A stretch of 64,000 bases of DNA from Sorex araneus (GCF_027595985.1 NC_073303.1:373686386-373750385); one strand, 5' to 3'; numbered from the stretch's first letter, positions 23,264 to 35,681 are shown. Translations and numbers: made by a program. The notes: a model not told the origin generated them from the letters alone.

Positions 23264-24086
23264 ATATGCATTTTTTTTTTTTTTTGCTTTTTGGGTCACA
23301 CCCAGCCATGCTCAGGGATTACTCCTGGCTTTGCACTCAGGAATTACTCCTGGCGGTGCTTGGAGAACATATGGGATGCCAGGGATCAAACCCGGGTGGG
23401 CCGCGTGCAAGGCAAACGCCCCACCCGCTGTGCTATCACTCAGGCCTGTGAAAAAACTAAAGCTCACCGAGGGGTGAGTGCACTCTTGGGCTCTCCGGGC
23501 GGCTCTGTCTCACCACCCGCATTCGGTGCCCTGAAACCGCAGTGTGTGGACTGGATCGGGATGGCCCGTGGTCAAGGAAAGGCGAAGGAAGAACGAGGAC
23601 CAAGCTGGTTGCTGATTAGTTACCGTTTATTCAATCTTTAATCTTCCATCTCCCGAACTCCCAGCTCCGGCCTCTCTCTGGATCTACCGCTGCCTCCTTC
23701 TCTAGTCTCTCCTCCTTTCTTGTCTCTCTCCCTCTCTCTCTCCGAACCCCTTTTACTCATCATGGCACTTCCAAAGGGCGCAATACATTGAAGTCACCAA
23801 AGGCACCAAAAGATGTTACAGGAAGAACATTGAGGCAACATTATTCTCTTGTATCTACAGGCCATTCATCTAGGCCCCCCGGAAAGAAGATACAAAACCA
23901 AAACCGACTAGGCTAGGCCAGAGCCTGGAATCTACAATGTCAAGTCTGGCCTGGCTAGCACCTAAAATCTGCATGTCAAAGACCAGCCAGGCTTCTTGTG
24001 AGAAAAGGGAAACTGCCTCTGAAATTATCTCTAGAAGGCAGCTGAAAAGGGGAAAATATTCCAACACAGGCCCCTTCATATGCATT
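23264..24086 (-). repeat. SINE-A with 9-bp TSD, interrupted by a solo LTR
   Basis: The SINE (element 23273-23446 plus 24067-24077) is flanked by ATATGCATT at 23264-23272 and 24078-24086. The A tail, GGGTCACACCCAGCC, AACCCGGGTGGGCC (B box region) and GCTGTGCTATCACTCAGGCC are clear. The LTR lies within its head. Confidence 0.92.
23447..24066 (-). mobile_element. Solo ERV LTR (620 bp), class II-like, 6-bp TSD
   Basis: The target hexamer CAGGCC occurs at 23441-23446 and 24067-24072. On the minus strand the LTR begins TGTTGGAATATTTTCC and ends TTTTTTCACA, giving perfect TG...CA ends. It contains a TATA-like GAGTAAAAGG, a GAGAGAGA-rich stretch and GATTGAATAAACGGTAAC (polyadenylation signal complement at 23626-23631). 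Six-base duplications are typical of class II (ERVK-like) integrases. No internal region is present, so two LTRs recombined and left one. Promoter-like elements remain but activity is unknown. Confidence 0.9.
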
Positions 24087-24489
24087 CTGTACATGTAACT
24101 ATATGTGGATTTCTATATGTAAACACATATATTTTTGTAGAGGATTTTAAAGTGCTGTTCAAGAAGCACCAGGGGTCCTTGGCATCCTCCTCAGGCCTGT
24201 GGTGCTCAGCGTCTGGGGCCATTGCACCAATGCTGGCTCCCTGGGCAGAAGCACCTTCGCCTGAGTGAGGTGTACACCAGCGTTTGCCCTGAACACTGCA
24301 GTAGCTCCCGGCCCCTGTAGGGAAGAGCAGAGATTAGATGCCATTATTTATAAATAGATGTATTTTTACTGTAACCTGAATATTTGCAAATCATTAAATG
24401 ATTAAAAATTCTCTAGGCTGCTTAAAATGCATTTCCATTTTCTTCCTTTCTGAAGCATAACACCTTTTCAGTGAATGCATCACTTTTTA
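24087..24489. other. GC-moderate stretch, unidentified
   Basis: About 24140-24320 is GC-richer than its flanks. The minus strand has a peptide ending PEEDAKDPWCFLN, faintly like a kringle C-terminal segment, but the surrounding cysteines do not fit. Left unassigned. Confidence 0.35.
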
Positions 24490-24690
24490 TTTTTTTTTTT
24501 TAATTCTGGAGGTGCAGGGTAGAGCACAGCTGGTGGTTGTCAGGGCTTACTCCTGGTTCTGAACTTGGGGATCACTCCTGGCAGGGCTTGGGGTCCTTCT
24601 TGGTGGTATGAGAAATCAAAACCAGGTAGTCCTCCAGCAAGGCAGGCACGCTGCCTACCTACCCCTCTTATTCATCGTCTGGTCCCCAAG
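24490..24690 (-). repeat. SINE-A, diverged
   Basis: A poly(T) start, then GGGCTTACTCCTGGTTCTG, GGATCACTCCTGGCAGG and GGCAGGCACGCTGCCTACC give the SINE-A order in reverse. The head is degraded. Confidence 0.75.
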
Positions 24691-25861
24691 GCCTGAAGGA
24701 GCTCAGGTTCTAGGAAGGTGGTGGCCTAGCTAATCCAATAAATAATTCCATCTCAGTTTTTGAGCATTTCACCTGAGAACAGTTAAACAGGAAGGAATAA
24801 AGTGCAGATTAGGAGACGTAGAGCACAGGCAGGTCCTTCCTTCTTTTAAGCAGGTTGGAAAGTTGGACTTTATTAAACGGAGCCAGTTTGTAAGATAAAA
24901 CTAAAGGTAGTGGAAATGCAAATTGTCTGGAAGAAAGAAGATAGCCAAGACTGCTGTGACGCTGAAGTGGAGAGGCACGGGGGCGACACAGGTGGAGGGT
25001 GAGTCAGACAGATGATAAGGGAGCAGATATCTGGGGCTCTGCGAGCAGCACAAAGATAAGGCTTTGCCTCTTAATGAGATGAAAAGCCGTGGGAGGGTTT
25101 TGAGCAAAAGAGTGACAGAGTCTGACATGTTTTTTTCAAAGATCCCTATAGTGTCTGTATTAAGAATAGACCGGATAAAAGGAGGAAAGGAAGCAGGGAC
25201 ATTTAACTAGAACACTATTAAAATAAATAGACAAGATATATTTGTAACTTGGAGCAGGATAAGAGCTGGGGAGTAGGTGAAAGGTGCATTATTATAGTTT
25301 TCTGATAGAGAGCAAAAAAAATGTATTTACCTTTAGTTTTGAACTAAGTATCAGCTTGAGGGATGCTGCTGGCAGAAGAAACAGATGATTGGGAGCTTTT
25401 CTTTTTCTATTTTGAAATCTTTTGAGATGTCAATTATTCCTCCTAAGTGGAGACCATGAGTACATTCTTGCCTGTTTGAGACTGAAGTTCCACAGAGAGA
25501 CTCACTGATTTTAGACACATTAGGGATTGTTGGAACATGACGCAGTTATTTTTGAGTTAAGATAACCGATAAAGTGCATAAGGGATGTTTAGCAGACCTG
25601 GAACTTTCCAACACTTTATGGAATTAAACAAGAGTTCAGTGGATCCATGGAAACACGGAATGATCCGTAAGATGTCATTTCAAATGGCAATAAAAATTAG
25701 TTCTTGTGAGTTATAGGAATTCATGGATTCAAATGTAATTTACAAGTCAAACTATGAGAATAAGGATTTTCTTTGCTATCCAGAACATTCTCCTGACCAT
25801 TTTGGAAGACAAAATGCAATACAGTGAAGTGCATATAATCATTATTATTTTAAATTTATTT
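24691..25861. other. Nothing recognised
   Basis: About 1.2 kb without an assignable repeat. No coding signal. Confidence 0.55.
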
Positions 25862-26018
25862 TAATTTTGGGGTCTTTTTGAGGGGGTCCACACCCAGCAA
25901 TGCTCAGAGACAACTCCTGGCTCTACAGTTTTGAGTTTAGTGCAGATGGGATTCTGGGGAGCAAACTGAGGTTGGCCACATGCCAGGCAAGGCCCCTACC
26001 TGCTATACTGTTTCTCAA
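25862..26018 (-). repeat. SINE-A, old
   Basis: TCCACACCCAGCAATGCTCA, CAACTCCTGGCTCTACAG, TGCCAGGCAAGGCCCCTACC and TGCTATACTGTTTCTCAATT give the reversed SINE-A order. Confidence 0.8.
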
Positions 26019-26031
26019 TTCCCTAATTATA

Positions 26032-26322
26032 TATGTCTCTTGTCTCTTGTCATGTCTCTTGTTATCCTGTTGATCTTCGATTTGGTTGAGCGAGTGCCAG
26101 TAATGTCTCCACTCATCCCTGTAGCGTGCTAGTGTAGCCCAATGGTATCCACTCGCTCCAGGAACAGGAAGAGCCTCAAACCATTTGTTCAGGGTCTGAC
26201 CATCTTGTAGGTGGGCGGGAACATGGTCTTTTTACGTCCCGTGGAATCCAGTCAGTAACAGCTCTAGTCCAGCAGCCGTCTCTGAATCGTATTACGTGTC
26301 CGGCCCATCTGATTTTTGATGC
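26032..26322 (-). mobile_element. RTE-like LINE, 3' fragment of reverse transcriptase ORF
   Basis: The minus strand encodes ASKIRWAGHVIRFRDGCWTR, then AVTDWIPRDVKR and SRPPTRWSD. This is the conserved C-terminal region of RTE-type endonuclease/reverse transcriptase proteins (KIRWAGHV.R, W.PRD.KR, GRPPTRW motifs). About 13 bp missing after RWSD, relative to the 55.2-kb copy, shifts the frame. Beyond it the other frame resumes (LPVPGASGYHWATLARY, then WRHYWHSLNQIEDQQDN). The 3' end is a degenerate (ACAAGAG) repeat at about 26032-26067. It is 5' truncated at 26322. No upstream reverse-transcriptase core remains, so it is dead. Confidence 0.88.
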
Positions 26323-28835
26323 AATATATATACACAAAATATATATTTGTGTGTGTGTCTCAAGCATTCCAAGACTCCTCAATATAACTCACTAAATCAT
26401 ATACCATATAAGACTTAAAACCCCAAATAACATGAACACCCAGTAAAAGCAGGCAGTTGTCACAAATATTCATTTTGCTATATAGTAGTTCCCACAGAGG
26501 ACTTGGGAGGAGACACCCTGTTTATTTAGGGTTCATCCTGCCTCTAGAATCATTGCTGTAAAGCCCACATGTCCTAAAAGCAAAGATCCTCTTTAGATTC
26601 TTGTCAGTTAGGTTGCCAAAAACTGCGACTAGTGTGGTTTTCCAAGCAAGCGCAGTGACAATGTGAACTTTTGAAAAGTGGGGCATATATGGATATCCAC
26701 TGACTTAGCTCTACGACAGTCATCAGACCATTTCATGCTAAGTGTTGGTGGAGAGGTCAAGCAAATCTTGATTACAATTGATTGAAATAGAAGTGAGAGG
26801 AACTGACTGGTCACAGCGCTGTCGTATACTTGCGATGGTTTTACAGAAACGGGGATTGGGGGACTGAGCGAGTTTCAGGAGGGAGGTATGAACCATGAGA
26901 AATTTTAATGATTAGAGATAGACTAACACTTTTGTTGCTAAGCGGGTAGGGGCGACTGAGAGTTTATGATGCTTGAGGAAATGGGAGAACTTCTGGAATT
27001 ACATGCTTGGGAAAATGAGAAAGAATGCTTTTCGGTGCATAAGCTTAAGTAGAGACATTGGTGGAACATGGTTCTAGATGAAACGGACAGAGGCAGAGTG
27101 AATAGATTATCAGAGGCACACAGTGGTGTGAAGAGTCTAGGCACCCTCAGGCCTGGTTGCTTCCTTTGTCTCACTGAAGCAGAAAACTGCCCCATGTTTG
27201 AGATTCAGCTAAAGTGGTCATAGGGTAGGTGTTTGAATAGAGAAGATAAAATACAACATAATTCAGAAAAGCTGAGAATAAAAGGGATTAGAGTAATGTA
27301 TGATATGCAATAAGGGACAGCTTTAGCCGCCTTTAGTAAAGAATCAAGGAAATGCTCATGTGAATTTTATACATCAAATATAATCTTTGAGTTTTACATA
27401 AAGAAGGGACATAGAATTAGTGACTATGTCAGAGTAGTTATCCTAGTACTCTGAATTTCATGTTTTATAATTCAGTTAAGAGCTTATGTTATAGTCTTCA
27501 ACTAGCCCATTGGTGGGGATCCTTAAGTTAAACCTCCGAAGAGCGTTCATTAACATCCAGTACTGCATTCTGGAGGGCCTTCTTACTTCCAATTTCATAT
27601 TGTATTTTACTGATAAATTTATGGTGGTGATTTGAACATGGACTCATGAGCTTAAAATAACCCTGGGTTTCAAAGAATTGTGTTATTATTGATTCCAATT
27701 CATGCCAGAGATTTTAGATACGCCCAAAGGAACCAGTAGCATTTGAGTGAGAGTTATGGGGAATCCCGTGGGGTCATTTGGCAGGTAGAGAATGACCAGA
27801 TTAAGGCAGAATTGATGCAATTTGATGTTTGTGTTGCAACAAATCTTTATAACTCCTGCAAAAATATATAAAGCAGAATATGACTCTACCTTTTGGCATT
27901 TTTCCTCTTAATACTAAGGTTCTAGAAATATTTTGGGGTCTATATATAACTGTACTATTTTAAAATGATTGCGAACTGCTCTAGAAGATAATAGCCTCTT
28001 GAAAATATTTTAAAATGTCTTTTGAAAAAGTCATGCAGATTTATTATAGGATCTGTCTTCCTGGACGTTTTTAGTATTATTTTAGTAATTTTTCTATTTT
28101 TTCTGAATTGGTTTACATTTCTCAGCTGGATGAGGCATTTATCTTACTTATTTGTGTTTTTTGCTCATGCAATGTAGTCGTCAAGGGTTTATTTTTGTTA
28201 ATAATTCTCTGTAAAATAAAATAATTTTATTTCTATGCCTTAATATTTAAATATCCCATAAAAAAGCATGTGGAATATTTAGGTCATTTCTTTAGGGTTG
28301 TTAAACAATCATGCACTGGGATTTTTAAGAAATTAGAATTATTTCTCACATTTATGGAGCCTGGAAAGTCCAAAAACAAGGTAAATTCTGTCCGATAAAA
28401 GGTACTTGATATATGATCACATTATTATGATGTTCTTACAGGCCGTAAAGCAAGAATACTGGAAAATAATTAGATACAGCAATACAGCAAATGAATAGAT
28501 CATATTGCAGAACAATCAAGTGAACATTCAAGACATGAAACAGGCAGTGTTTATTTTTCATTTAAGTTTCATATTCAAGTGTTGTAAAGGATGAGAACAG
28601 TTTTGAGGGACTATGTATAAAACAATAATATTGATATTAGGAAAAATAACTTTTTAAAAAAAATGTTTTATAATTGGTATCCCTTTCCATATACTTTGAC
28701 AGTTTTGTGAGTATTTTTAAAATAGTATTTTCATTCAAATATGTATGCTGCCATATTTTTTAAAAATATGCATTTTATTTAGGTACCATGATTTGTAAGG
28801 TTTTTAAAAATAGAGCTTTGGGAATTCCATGTTCT
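26323..28835. other. No recognised feature
   Basis: About 2.5 kb. A short ATATAT/GTGTGT run at about 26322-26360 adjoins the LINE. No repeat family, RNA or convincing coding sequence is seen elsewhere. Confidence 0.55.
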
Positions 28836-29043
28836 ATCCAAAAGCTCTTTCCTCTGCCCCTTTTGGAGAGCCAGGCAAGCTACCGAGAGTATCCGCCCTC
28901 ATGGCAGAGCCTGGCAAGCTACCCGTAGCATATTCAATATGCCAAAAAAAAGTAACAAGTCTCATAATAGAGACATTACTGGTGCCCACTCCAGCAAATT
29001 GATGAGCAAGGGAATAACAGTGATACAGTGATCCAAAAGCTCT
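28836..29043 (+). repeat. SINE-B, 5' truncated, 13-bp TSD
   Basis: ATCCAAAAGCTCT at 28836-28848 recurs at 29031-29043. Between them: CCCTTTTGGAGAGCCAGGCA, GGCAGAGCCTGGCAAGC, TATGCCAAAAAAAAGTAAC and the RTE module ending AACAGTGATACAGTG. The tRNA head is absent at insertion. Confidence 0.94.
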
Positions 29044-29690
29044 CCAGCACCATTGTCCCTCTACCGAAGGTTCTTTTCCCTGCCTCCACTTTTTCCCTAG
29101 CAAAATATTAAACATTATTATGTTTGGACACATGTTTGCATTTGTGTATATACACATGATTTTGATGTAAATAGTTACTTCACCTCCACACCACTGAAAT
29201 GTCCAAGATTTGAACTGTGGCTTTGTTATCAGAAGTCTGCTCCCTCTTCTCTCTACCCACACCCAACACTTCTATTTCCTTGGCATTCTTATTTCTATAA
29301 TCCAGGGCTAAAGGTTACTCATCACTTGATACCTTTCATTCCCTTGTCCTGTCACACTATACACAGGTAAGTATGAATATCCTGTATTTGCCTTTGTTTC
29401 TCTGAGTTACTTTACTTAGTGTGATACCCACCAATTCATCCAGGTTGCAAAGAATAACATTATTTCATCTTTCTGTGTTGACTGTACCAATGACTTCTGA
29501 TAAACACCACCTCTCGCTATATAATACATGTTGTTCCATCACTGTAATTTACTTCTATTGATATGATTGTAAGTGATATCTTGTTGATGCAGACAACACT
29601 CTATTGATTGCTTCTCCTTTTACAATCACATATTTGAAGTGCAGCAAATTATGTTCTTTTTAAAGGTTATAGTCTATTTGTATGATTTCA
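29044..29690 (-). mobile_element. L1 3'-terminal fragment (ORF2 end and 3' UTR)
   Basis: The segment GAGTTACTTTACTTAGTGTG, then ATTCATCCAGGTTGC, matches the usual antisense wording of the L1 ORF2 3' end (TCACTTAGCATAATG...TCCATCCATG-type). Orientation is minus with the 3' end to the left. The SINE-B at 28836 sits at its left side. Boundaries are approximate and no open frame survives. Confidence 0.55.
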
Positions 29691-32214
29691 ACTTATTGCA
29701 AATTCAGGATAAAATTTCTTTTTACTTATGAAAATATTTTAATATGTCCTTATGAATGAAATACTATTTCTTCTCTTTGAATCTTTCCTGTCAGTTCTAA
29801 ACTTTATGAATATACTGTACACATGTGAGTGGGAACAATTTAGCATTGAATTTATCTTCCAACAATCTCATGGGAACACAGGGCAGATACGTATTACTTA
29901 AAGTTAATCATTAATCATTGCTTTCCTTCTTCTCCAAGGTAACTTTTGAATTCCTTTTATTGCACACAGCCCTCTAAATTTGTATAATATTTTAAGGGCT
30001 TACTTTCAACCATTGTGCTTAGTGTTTAGGAAGATCTTCCAGTGGAGACATCCAAGGACTCAATTCCTTATGCTAGCATATATGACTTTATCTGAAGTAA
30101 GGGAGAGTCTAATGTGTGAAGAAATATTTCATTTATTCTCATTATAGACAAACATACATAAAAATTATATACCACTTGGGTGGGAATAGAACCCCCAAAT
30201 CCTTGTAGTTATAAGCTCTAATAGGCCTAATAGGCTCTAATAAGCTCTAAAAAAACAATCTCAATATTTGTGCAGAAAGGAGCAGAATGAGACACATCTG
30301 AGACAGGAAATAGTTCTTCTGGAATTTGGAAGAGGGCCAGGAACTGACTGGCCTCAGATGAATTACTTCCCGGACATGCAATAATGTCCCTGGGCCTTGA
30401 ATTGTGTTTGTGACTCCTAATTGATTCTGGGTGGATTATGTTGGACCATTCTCCATAGGAGTCAAAAATATAAAAGAAAATAAGCTGAGTGCCTGTTTCT
30501 AGTGTATACGTTTCTTAGATTAGGAAAACTAGAAAGTTTAACAAGAAGAAGGCACCTAGAAGAATTCCATCCACTACTAGAGAGGGGCTAGCTTTGATAG
30601 CTAATAGTACGTAGAAAAGCAAATTGTTTTTTCTCTTACGGCTTATACAAGCCAAGATGCTGTGAGCACAACAAATCACCTGCCCAGGTAGGCTGAATTG
30701 TTTTTAGGAACTATCAGTGAAGCATCTTCTGCATGCTGTGGAACTGTGGTACTCTTTAGAGCCAGCATCACAAGGCCAGGCCGCCTAATTTAGAGAGGAA
30801 ATGAGATTTGTCCCTGGATGGTACCCGGTTCACCCACTCGGGAAGAAGAGTTAAGCTTAGAGGGAACAGAGCAAGGAGAAATGTGCAGCGCCACAGCACG
30901 GAGAAGGTCTCACGAGGCCGCAGAGGTTCAGATGTTTTCCATCACACATCACCACGCTCTTAGCTACAACTATTTTCTCCCTGTCCACTTGGTCTGATGC
31001 CTCTTTTTAAAAAAAAAAGAAAACAGAGCAGAAGCAGAGTGACGTTTCCACATAGCTTAGAGTTGAAACACAGGGAAATCCATACTTTCACAATCCATTC
31101 TATCTGAGCCACCTCTTTGTTTTCCGTGTGTTAGTTCTAAGGGATATTTTGTCTTCCTAGATCCCCTGATTAATGCAAGATGCTTTGCAATATTATGATG
31201 CATTTAGGAAGGTCTCTTAAACATTGAAGTGTTTCTGTGTATCCCTATTAAATCCAAGGGCCTAGGTTTTGAGAAACACTAGTAAATCTTGACTCTCACA
31301 AAGAACTTTAATCTAATAAATTCTTTTATTCCCCCAAAGGGTTTATGCTTTACTTTCACTCCATAAGCACTTACAATACAAAATCACAATTGTTGTATTT
31401 AAATTTCTGTTACCGAATGATAAACTCTTTTACTGCATGAATTTGTCTGTGAAGACAATGAAGAATAGGACAGAATTATGATCTGAAAATTTGAGAGAAA
31501 AAGAGTTCTGAGATACCGTGCAACATAAGAATTGTTATGATTATGTAGCCACTTAAGTTTTCGCTGCATTTTTTCCAGAGTAGACAAAATCTAAACTGAT
31601 CTGGAAACTATTCAAAATAGTTATTACCTAGCTGTTGCTACTCATTCCTTTCCACTTGTAGGTCCATTCTTAATCATAGCTAGCTTTTCACATGTGAGGT
31701 ATAGACTTCTAAGGAACTAAATCTGCCTATTGGAAATTGGTTGGCCAGGGTATAGAGTTGCCTGTTAAATTTAATGCTGGATTGCATTTCTACTAAAAAG
31801 TGAAATATGTTCTAATTTTATTCTCTTTTTCTCTCTCCCTCCCCCACCTCTTTCTCTCTTTTGACTTGTGCATACATGAAATTGATATGGCAGGAAAGGA
31901 GTCATATGTAAATCAGGAAGATTGGCATACCACTATGACTTTTTTTTTTAATTTTGAAAGTTTGCTCTTAAAATTCATTCTGAAATGTGTCTCCAGTAAA
32001 CTCACATGTTGGCCCTCAGTCTTGAACTGTGAGGCGTTTAGAAATGGGACTCTTCAAGGCAATTAGGCACAGATGAGATTGATAGGGTGATAAGATTTTT
32101 ATGAGTTTGATATGTTTACAAGAAGAAGCCAGATTGTTTCCACAGCCTCTTGCTTTTCGGAGAGGACATAGGGAGAATGAAGCTCAAAATGAGAATAGCT
32201 TTTGTTGTTGTCGT
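29691..32214. other. Mostly unrecognised; small local repeats
   Basis: A short GCTCTAATA(A/G) repeat cluster lies at about 30213-30250. A possible MER5-like (hAT) trace, GGTTTTGAGAAACACTAG, lies at about 31266-31283. No gene. Confidence 0.45.
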
Positions 32215-32335
32215 TGTTGTTTTTGAGCCTCAGTGACTGTTCTCAAGGCTTATTCCTGGCTCCAGCTCAGGAATCATTCTTTACAGGCTCAGGGGACCAT
32301 ATAGAGTGTCAAGACTGAATCTGGGTCAGCTGGAA
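32215..32335 (-). repeat. SINE-A fragment, old
   Basis: TTATTCCTGGCTCCAGCTCA, CAGGGGACCATATAGAGTGT and ACTGAATCTGGGTCAGCTGG give the body in reverse. The head is missing. Confidence 0.75.
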
Positions 32336-34254
32336 TAGAGCCTTTCCTGGACTTTCTGACACCTTGATCTAAGAATTCCAGCTTCCAGATTTCTGAAAAT
32401 TAAATATCTGCTGTTTGTGTAATCTAGACTATGGTATTGTATTTTTGCAGTCCTGGCAAATGGTATATAAAATTGAGCATAATTTCCAACTATTCTCAAG
32501 AAACTCATTTGGCTATAAGTGGAAAAATAGCTATGATGTGGCATAATAGTATAGAATTTGTAAAACTATGTATATATAGAGAGCTAAGATATTACTAGAA
32601 TTTATAAGGGACATTGGCATTAATAAAGCACTTTGCATGGGAATAGGGTTTCTCAGGATGATTTGGGGTAAATATAACTCAGGAAGAAATGGATGAGTAA
32701 AAGCAAAGATAGGAGAGTTGTTAATGAGTTGTTTAAATACAATAAGTAATCTAAATTGGAGAGAATAAGGCAACAGAAGACAGCACGGGGGTTTTGAGAT
32801 ACCATAATGACATACGTAGAATTTTAAATTGGAATTATTTGTACTTAATTCTGTGAAAAATAATTGTTATTATAGTCTTTGCCCATACATTTGATATGAT
32901 CTGAGATGTGATTTGTATACCTCAACTGAGTAAAATGCAATTGGAAAAAAGCAAAGAACTGGAGGCAATGACTTTGGGGAAAAGGAAGATATGAGTTTTG
33001 TTGAAGAGAGTGAAAATGCAAATAGCCATATGAAGAAACTACATCAAAAATTAAATAGAGAATGGCTAGCAAAAAAATAACTTAGAAGTATAGGATTATT
33101 CTGTATTCCAAGCTCTTATAGCTCGATAATATCACATTCAACAACATCAAGAGCTAAAAACGCTGTCCACATCAATTTATTTTCTTCATCAGTCTTCCCC
33201 TCTCTGTTTCTCTCTCTCCTCACCCTCTCTTCTCCTTTACTCTCCTCTCAGTCTCCTTGTATGCTCTTCTAGTTTTCTCCACCTTTCTCTCATATACATG
33301 TGTATACATACACACACACACATACACACACACTGTCCTCTCTAAGTAATAAATGGATAACATAGACAGGATTTAATAAAGTAAATTTTGGAAACAAAAT
33401 AATATTATATGGCTCAATCATGAAAGCTGCGGTAGGCTAGACTGCCAAGTCTAACTGGATAATAAACGAGTTCATGGTGCATATATGAGTCAGAGCCTTT
33501 AGTTAGAAAGAACGTCCTGTACTTCATTTCTTCTCCCAGACATATTGACAGGCTACATTCTGACCAGAATGCCTAGATGAAAAGCAGTGAAAAAATAATT
33601 AAATACTATTAAGGATGTAAAAATTGACTATGAAGTGCCTGAGAAACGTTAAGTTTGAATATGTTGAGTAAATTGAATCAAGTTAACATTATGATTGTGA
33701 CACAGAGATCTAGTTTTTCAAGATGCCACTAGTGGGAGAAAACCTTTACCGGGCACACTGGGATCACTATGTTCATTCTTAGTGCAAAAAGAAAGTGCAG
33801 TTATCTCAAAATTAAAAGGCCAAACACGCAACAATAACCGTGCATGACAGCGGTAAGGATGTCAACCTTTAAAGAAGCAATAAATAGGCGATTTTGTTTA
33901 TACTATATAGACCTGACACTTAGCTACTGGGAGTATTGCAAAGCAACTTTGGATCAAAAATGCCAAAGGCCAGTTGAGATTGTCCCTTCTCTTCCATGAA
34001 GGAAGCAAGGAGAGGAAAGCATGGAGGAGGGGTGTGAAAATGCCCTATGCCTTGCCATTTGCTAGCAAGGCATCAAGCTGATTTTATTGCACTTCTACCT
34101 TAGCTCAGAGATCCTTCAGGGTGATTGGAGAATGTCTGAAAGAGAGTGACTGGCTATTTACCCTGGAGTATAGGAAACTCCTAGGAAATAAATAGAAGTG
34201 AAAGAGCCTTCCAGGGAGAGTGACCACCAGCACTCTTGAAAACATTATTCAGTG
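32336..34254. other. AT-rich, nothing recognised except a short (CA)n
   Basis: ACACACACAC with small interruptions lies at about 33309-33334, beside a CT-rich run (33190-33290). Otherwise unassigned. Confidence 0.55.
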
Positions 34255-34620
34255 AAGGTGTTTTGGAGCTCGCCGGGATGTTGCCTTGGAAGACGCTGTG
34301 GGGAGGCTGAGCAGCATTTCCCAGTGGGATGCCAGGGGCCTCACCTCAAGCAGGTTGGCAGGTTGCTGGCTCTGCATACACGGGCACGTCTCCTGGCAGG
34401 TCGGACAGCTGACGCTGTCTGGCCACAGGCATTTCCCCCCGAGACGGGCAAAGTCTGCTCAGCGCAGTCTGTGGAAGTCTGCTCTCAGGACCCTACTGCC
34501 TCTCCAGGTATAAAACAAGGCTTGGCAGGGATGGGAGACGCCTTCCAGAATGCACCCTCTGCTGCTTCCGGCCGCACTCAGCCCCCTTCACCAGAGCCCC
34601 GTGGGCTCCACCTTGCCTAG
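34255..34620. other. CpG-enriched block of unknown nature
   Basis: GC content is visibly high (around 60 percent by eye) with well over a dozen CpGs in about 370 bp, against an AT-rich surround. A 122-codon plus-strand frame (34252-34620) spans it but shows no domain I know. CTCCAGGTATAAAAC (34502-34516) could be a splice donor and TCATCTGCAGGTGAAG (34697-34712) an acceptor. Candidates are an orphan CpG islet, a non-coding RNA exon or an old retrocopy. Confidence 0.35.
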
Positions 34621-35493
34621 GAGGGGCAGGTGCACCACTAACTGTGTGTATGGTTTCTCAACTTGGCCCATCCATGATGTGTCTGTGTTTCTCGTCATCT
34701 GCAGGTGAAGTGGCCGGGCCAGAATGATGTGGTCCAGGTGTCCTCAGTGCCAGTACCCCTGGAAACAGAAATGCAGACTTGAAAAATGTGCTGAAGAAAC
34801 CTAAGAGCCCAATGTCCTTATTTCGCTAAAAAGGAAACCAGGCCAGCGTAACAGAAAAATGATTCCGTCTATCTGGATATTTGCTATCCCCCAAATAATT
34901 AAAAGTGATGGACAAGGATTCCTCATCCTAGGTCCCTTCCCGAGGTCCTTGGTCAGGGTGAAAAAAAAAAAAGAATATGGGTCAAACAGTAGTTGACTGC
35001 ACTCTTTGAGACCAAGCAAAAGCCTGGATCTGAGCTCATTGAAATTTGATTGACAAGGGGAACAGGATGGGCTGTGAGGCCCCAATTGGAGACAAATACA
35101 GGGAAGCTGGGGGGACACAAAGGCCAGGTGTTGTGGAATATTCCAGAAGGGGAAAAGTGTAAAGGAGATGGATTCATCTTTAAGAACAATTTGGGAAGCA
35201 GGAGGCAGCCCAGGAAGGTACCTGGAGGTGCTTCTCCTTTCGACATGAGTCAGAAAACCTGGAAAAGAAACGCAAAGAACCTCGGGGATGATGCTCGCAG
35301 AGTTACATGCTCTGCTTGCTCTTTGTCTCCTGAGAGTTAGTTTTCTGAATTGTCGAAATGCAATGCAGTGCTGGGACTGTAGAGAATACTCGGAGATCAG
35401 GACCCAGTTGCTGAACCCTGGCCCCTGTCCAAACAAAGCAAGGCAGAGCTGGAGGGATGCCTTTCTAATGCCCTCTCCTCCAGGGTGGGTTGT

Positions 35494-35496
<3 letters not shown>
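34621..35496. other. Unidentified
   Basis: A 252-codon minus-strand open frame (34801-35559) runs through here into the CT microsatellite. Its composition (runs of ERERER from the microsatellite, no motif) argues against a real protein. Confidence 0.4.

Positions 35497-35530
<34 letters not shown>
35497..35530. repeat. (CT)n microsatellite
   Basis: Pure CT run followed by GTGTGTGTCTCTCTCGC. Confidence 0.97.
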
Positions 35531-35538
<8 letters not shown>

Positions 35539-35679
35539 CTCTCTCGCTGTCCAACCCACTCCCCTCTGCTCCGTGCTGTATAGATAGAAATCTCTGGATG
35601 ATTGTTTTGATTATTATTTAGGGCTTTCCTACTAAAACAGGGTGGTGTGAAGGACCATTTTAGAAGCTATATAATTTGG

Positions 35680-35681
<2 letters not shown>

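Noticed and set aside
24140-24345. Kringle-like peptide on the minus strand (PEEDAKDPWCFLN)
   Set aside because: Only the PWCF segment fits. The conserved cysteines and the C-R-N-P motif upstream are missing and the frame must shift to recover YRG. Likely coincidence.
26176-26382. 68-codon frame as a host gene
   Set aside because: It is the RTE reverse-transcriptase C-terminal remnant, frameshifted, and not a host protein.
34801-35559. 252-codon open frame on the minus strand
   Set aside because: Its first part is translated (GA)n microsatellite and the remainder shows no motif. The length is not supported by any coding signature.
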